Made by a program: the position numbers and the translations under genes | The notes under the pieces: model-generated | What the model was told of the DNA's origin: nothing | Databases searched by the model: none | Seen by the model: only the letters and a program-made list of their open reading frames with translations | From: DASSBG01 sp965651365 | Lineage (GTDB): Bacteria; Pseudomonadota; Gammaproteobacteria; Xanthomonadales; Rhodanobacteraceae | DNA: 7,041 nucleotides | Reading direction: 5' to 3' | Assembly: GCA_965651365.1 (NCBI GenBank) | Contig: CBFGSA010000133.1 | Location: forward strand, 1 to 7,041 | Shown here: positions 5,684 to 7,041 of the stretch, piece after piece | How positions within the stretch are numbered: position 1 is the stretch's first letter | Layout: the number at the start of each line of letters is the position of its first letter

Positions 5684-6886
5684 CTACAGTGCCTCGAAGA
5701 TCCCGGCGGCGCCCATGCCGGTGCCGATGCACATGGTGACCATGCCGTATTTCTGTTGGCGTCGGCGCAGGCCGTGCACCAGGGTGGCCACGCGCACGGC
5801 ACCGGTGGCGCCCAGCGGATGGCCCAGAGCAATGGCGCCGCCCAGCGGATTGACCTTGGCCGGGTCGAGATCGAGATCCTTCATCACCGCCAGCGACTGC
5901 GCGGCGAAGGCTTCGTTGAGTTCGATCCAGTCCAGATCGGCCTGCTTGATACCGGTGGCCCTGAGTGCCTTGGGAATCGCTTCTTTCGGACCAATGCCCA
6001 TGACCTCGGGCGGCACGCCGGCGATATCGAAGCCGACGAAGCGCGCCAGCGGGGTCAGGCCGTAGTCCTTGATCGCCTGTTCGCTGGCCAGGATCACGGC
6101 GCCGGCGCCATCCGACATCTGCGAGGAATTGCCGGCGGTGACGGTGCCGCCGAACTTGGCGTTGCGGAATACGGTGCGCAACCTGGCCAGCACTTCGGGC
6201 GTGGTGCCGGGGCGCGGCCCTTCATCGGTATCGATCATGCGCTGGTCCTCGCGCACGCTGCCGTTGGCGAGATCGGGGTAGCGGTCGTCGAGCGGGTAGG
6301 GCGTGATCTCGTCCTTGAACTCACCGGCCTCGGTCGCGGCCAGGGCGCGGCGATGGCTTTCGACGGCGAAGGCGTCCTGCTGCTCGCGCGTGATCTTCCA
6401 CTGCTCGGCCACCTTCTCGGCGGTGATGCCCATGCCGTAGGCGATGGCGATGTTCTCGTCGTTGAAGATCGACGGGTTCATCTGCACCTTGTGACCCATC
6501 ATCGGCACCATCGACATCGATTCGGTACCGCCGGCGATCATCAGTTCGGCTTCGCCCAGACGGATACGGTCGGCGGCGGTTGCCACGGCCTGCACGCCCG
6601 AGGAACAGAAGCGGTTGATGGTCATGCCGGGGACCGAATCGGGCAGACCGGCCAGCAGTGCGCCGATCCGCGCCACGTTCATGCCCTGCTCGGCCTCGGG
6701 CATGGCACAGCCGACGATCACATCGCTGATGCGCTTCGGGTCGATGCCGGCACACTGTTCCAGCGCGGCGCGGATCACGTGCGCCAGCAGATCGTCGGGA
6801 CGGGTATTGCGAAATACGCCGCGCGGCGCCTTGCCTACCGGCGTGCGGGTGGTGGCGACGATGTAGGCGTCTTGGATTTGCTTCAT
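5684..6886 (-). CDS. fadA: Acetyl-CoA C-acyltransferase (3-ketoacyl-CoA thiolase)
   Basis: This 400-residue thiolase has the standard family length. All catalytic elements are present: the acylated Cys94 in NRFCSSGVQA (91-100), NEAFAAQ (324-330), His356 in GGAIALGHPLGATGAVR (349-365), and Cys386 in CIGTGMGAA (386-394). The N-terminus has RTPVGK followed by RGVFRNTRPDDLLAHVI, as in degradative thiolases paired with FadN/FadB-type dehydrogenases. It cleaves 3-ketoacyl-CoA with CoA to acetyl-CoA plus a shortened acyl-CoA in cytosolic beta-oxidation. The 'fadA' symbol rests on this context; a biosynthetic acetyl-CoA acetyltransferase role is the main alternative. GGAG at 6894-6897, seven bases upstream, supports the start. 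Upstream on the same strand, 116 bases away, ends a gene whose last residues suggest the multifunctional partner enzyme. Downstream, its stop is adjacent to a ribosome site for a 22-codon ORF. Confidence 0.9.
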   Translation of the reverse strand: MKQIQDAYIVATTRTPVGKAPRGVFRNTRPDDLLAHVIRAALEQCAGIDPKRISDVIVGCAMPEAEQGMNVARIGALLAGLPDSVPGMTINRFCSSGVQAVATAADRIRLGEAELMIAGGTESMSMVPMMGHKVQMNPSIFNDENIAIAYGMGITAEKVAEQWKITREQQDAFAVESHRRALAATEAGEFKDEITPYPLDDRYPDLANGSVREDQRMIDTDEGPRPGTTPEVLARLRTVFRNAKFGGTVTAGNSSQMSDGAGAVILASEQAIKDYGLTPLARFVGFDIAGVPPEVMGIGPKEAIPKALRATGIKQADLDWIELNEAFAAQSLAVMKDLDLDPAKVNPLGGAIALGHPLGATGAVRVATLVHGLRRRQQKYGMVTMCIGTGMGAAGIFEAL

Positions 6887-6903
6887 GTGCTTTCTCCGAA
6901 AGT

Positions 6904-6931
6904 CGGGAATGGGGAATTGGGAATAGGGAAT
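6904..6931 (+). repeat. Four tandem 7-base units NGGGAAT
   Basis: The units are CGGGAAT (6904-6910), GGGGAAT (6911-6917), TGGGAAT (6918-6924) and AGGGAAT (6925-6931). Only the first base of each varies. They lie just upstream of the thiolase ribosome site. I associate such GGGAAT arrays with intergenic regions of Xanthomonadales genomes (recollection, not searched). Confidence 0.8.
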
Positions 6932-6984
6932 CGACTCGTGCCGATGCCTTCCCGCTTGCCTTGCCGTTCCCGATGCTATTAACT

Positions 6985-7005
6985 ATTCCCGAATCCCGAT
7001 TCTCA
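6985..7005 (-). repeat. Inverted counterpart: three degenerate ATTCCCG units
   Basis: ATTCCCG (6985-6991), AATCCCG (6992-6998) and ATTCTCA (6999-7005) are degenerate copies, in inverse orientation, of the GGGAAT array at 6904-6931. The two arrays are 53 bases apart and could pair in a long imperfect hairpin. The last unit includes the stop codon of the gene running off the right edge. Confidence 0.55.
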
Positions 7006-7041
7006 GTTCCTGAGCGGCTTGCCGGTTTTCATGGTGTGTTC
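7003..7041 (-). CDS. C-terminal end of a gene upstream of the thiolase, probably a FadN-type 3-hydroxyacyl-CoA dehydrogenase (partial)
   Basis: On the minus strand the frame entering from the right edge reads EHTMKTGKPLRN and stops with TGA at 7005-7003. A terminal 'TGKPLRN' is, from memory, typical of large FadN-like 3-hydroxyacyl-CoA dehydrogenase/enoyl-CoA hydratase proteins. Such proteins are usually encoded directly before a thiolase like the one at 5684-6886. Twelve residues are too few to prove it; the position before a thiolase is the stronger argument. Confidence 0.45.
   Translation of the reverse strand, partial: EHTMKTGKPLRN

Noticed and set aside
5495..6982. A 495-codon open frame on the + strand opposite the thiolase, rich in Gly, His, Ala and Asp
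   Set aside because: It is antisense to a thiolase with all catalytic residues, shows composition typical of GC-rich shadow frames, and has no recognisable motif.
6904..7005. A CRISPR array
   Set aside because: The units are 7 bases with no spacers between them and no cas genes nearby, so this is a tandem repeat.
1..7041. A defence, mobile or otherwise novel multi-gene system
   Set aside because: No nuclease, transposase, integrase, toxin-antitoxin or phage-like product is visible. Most genes belong to common chromosomal families and alternate in strand.

Overview
The window reads as ordinary chromosomal DNA of a GC-rich gammaproteobacterium. A Xanthomonadales-type organism is the best guess. 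This is an inference from protein style (POT transporter, FadN/FadA-type beta-oxidation pair, MddA) and from an intergenic GGGAAT-type repeat of the kind I associate with that order. No 16S, plasmid, phage or transposase sequence is present to settle the taxonomy.

Layout from left to right: (1) the 3' end of a POT-family peptide/H+ symporter on the + strand. (2) A thiopurine S-methyltransferase (tpm) on the - strand, converging stop-to-stop with no gap. (3) A divergent + strand gene for an OmpA-like, peptidoglycan-binding outer-membrane lipoprotein. (4) mddA, a membrane methanethiol S-methyltransferase, + strand. (5) A large - strand CPA2-type cation/proton antiporter with a degenerate C-terminal RCK module, converging on mddA across 12 bases. 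(6) A divergent + strand gene for a lipoprotein of unknown family. (7) A palindromic element filling the 33-base gap to a - strand, 5'-truncated flavodoxin remnant. (8) A - strand 3-ketoacyl-CoA thiolase. (9) An intergenic array of 7-base repeats with an inverted counterpart. (10) The last 12 codons of a - strand gene, probably the FadN-type multifunctional beta-oxidation protein that would precede the thiolase in an operon.

Functionally, the clearest themes are fatty-acid beta-oxidation at the right end, and methylation of sulfur (possibly selenium) compounds on the left, where tpm and mddA lie about 1.1 kb apart. The antiporter and two lipoproteins are envelope housekeeping functions. I found no convincing undescribed multi-gene system. 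The items most worth a second look are the flavodoxin remnant with its coupled leader ORF, the loss of the glycine-rich loop in the antiporter's RCK domain, the unassigned lipoprotein, and the repeat elements.
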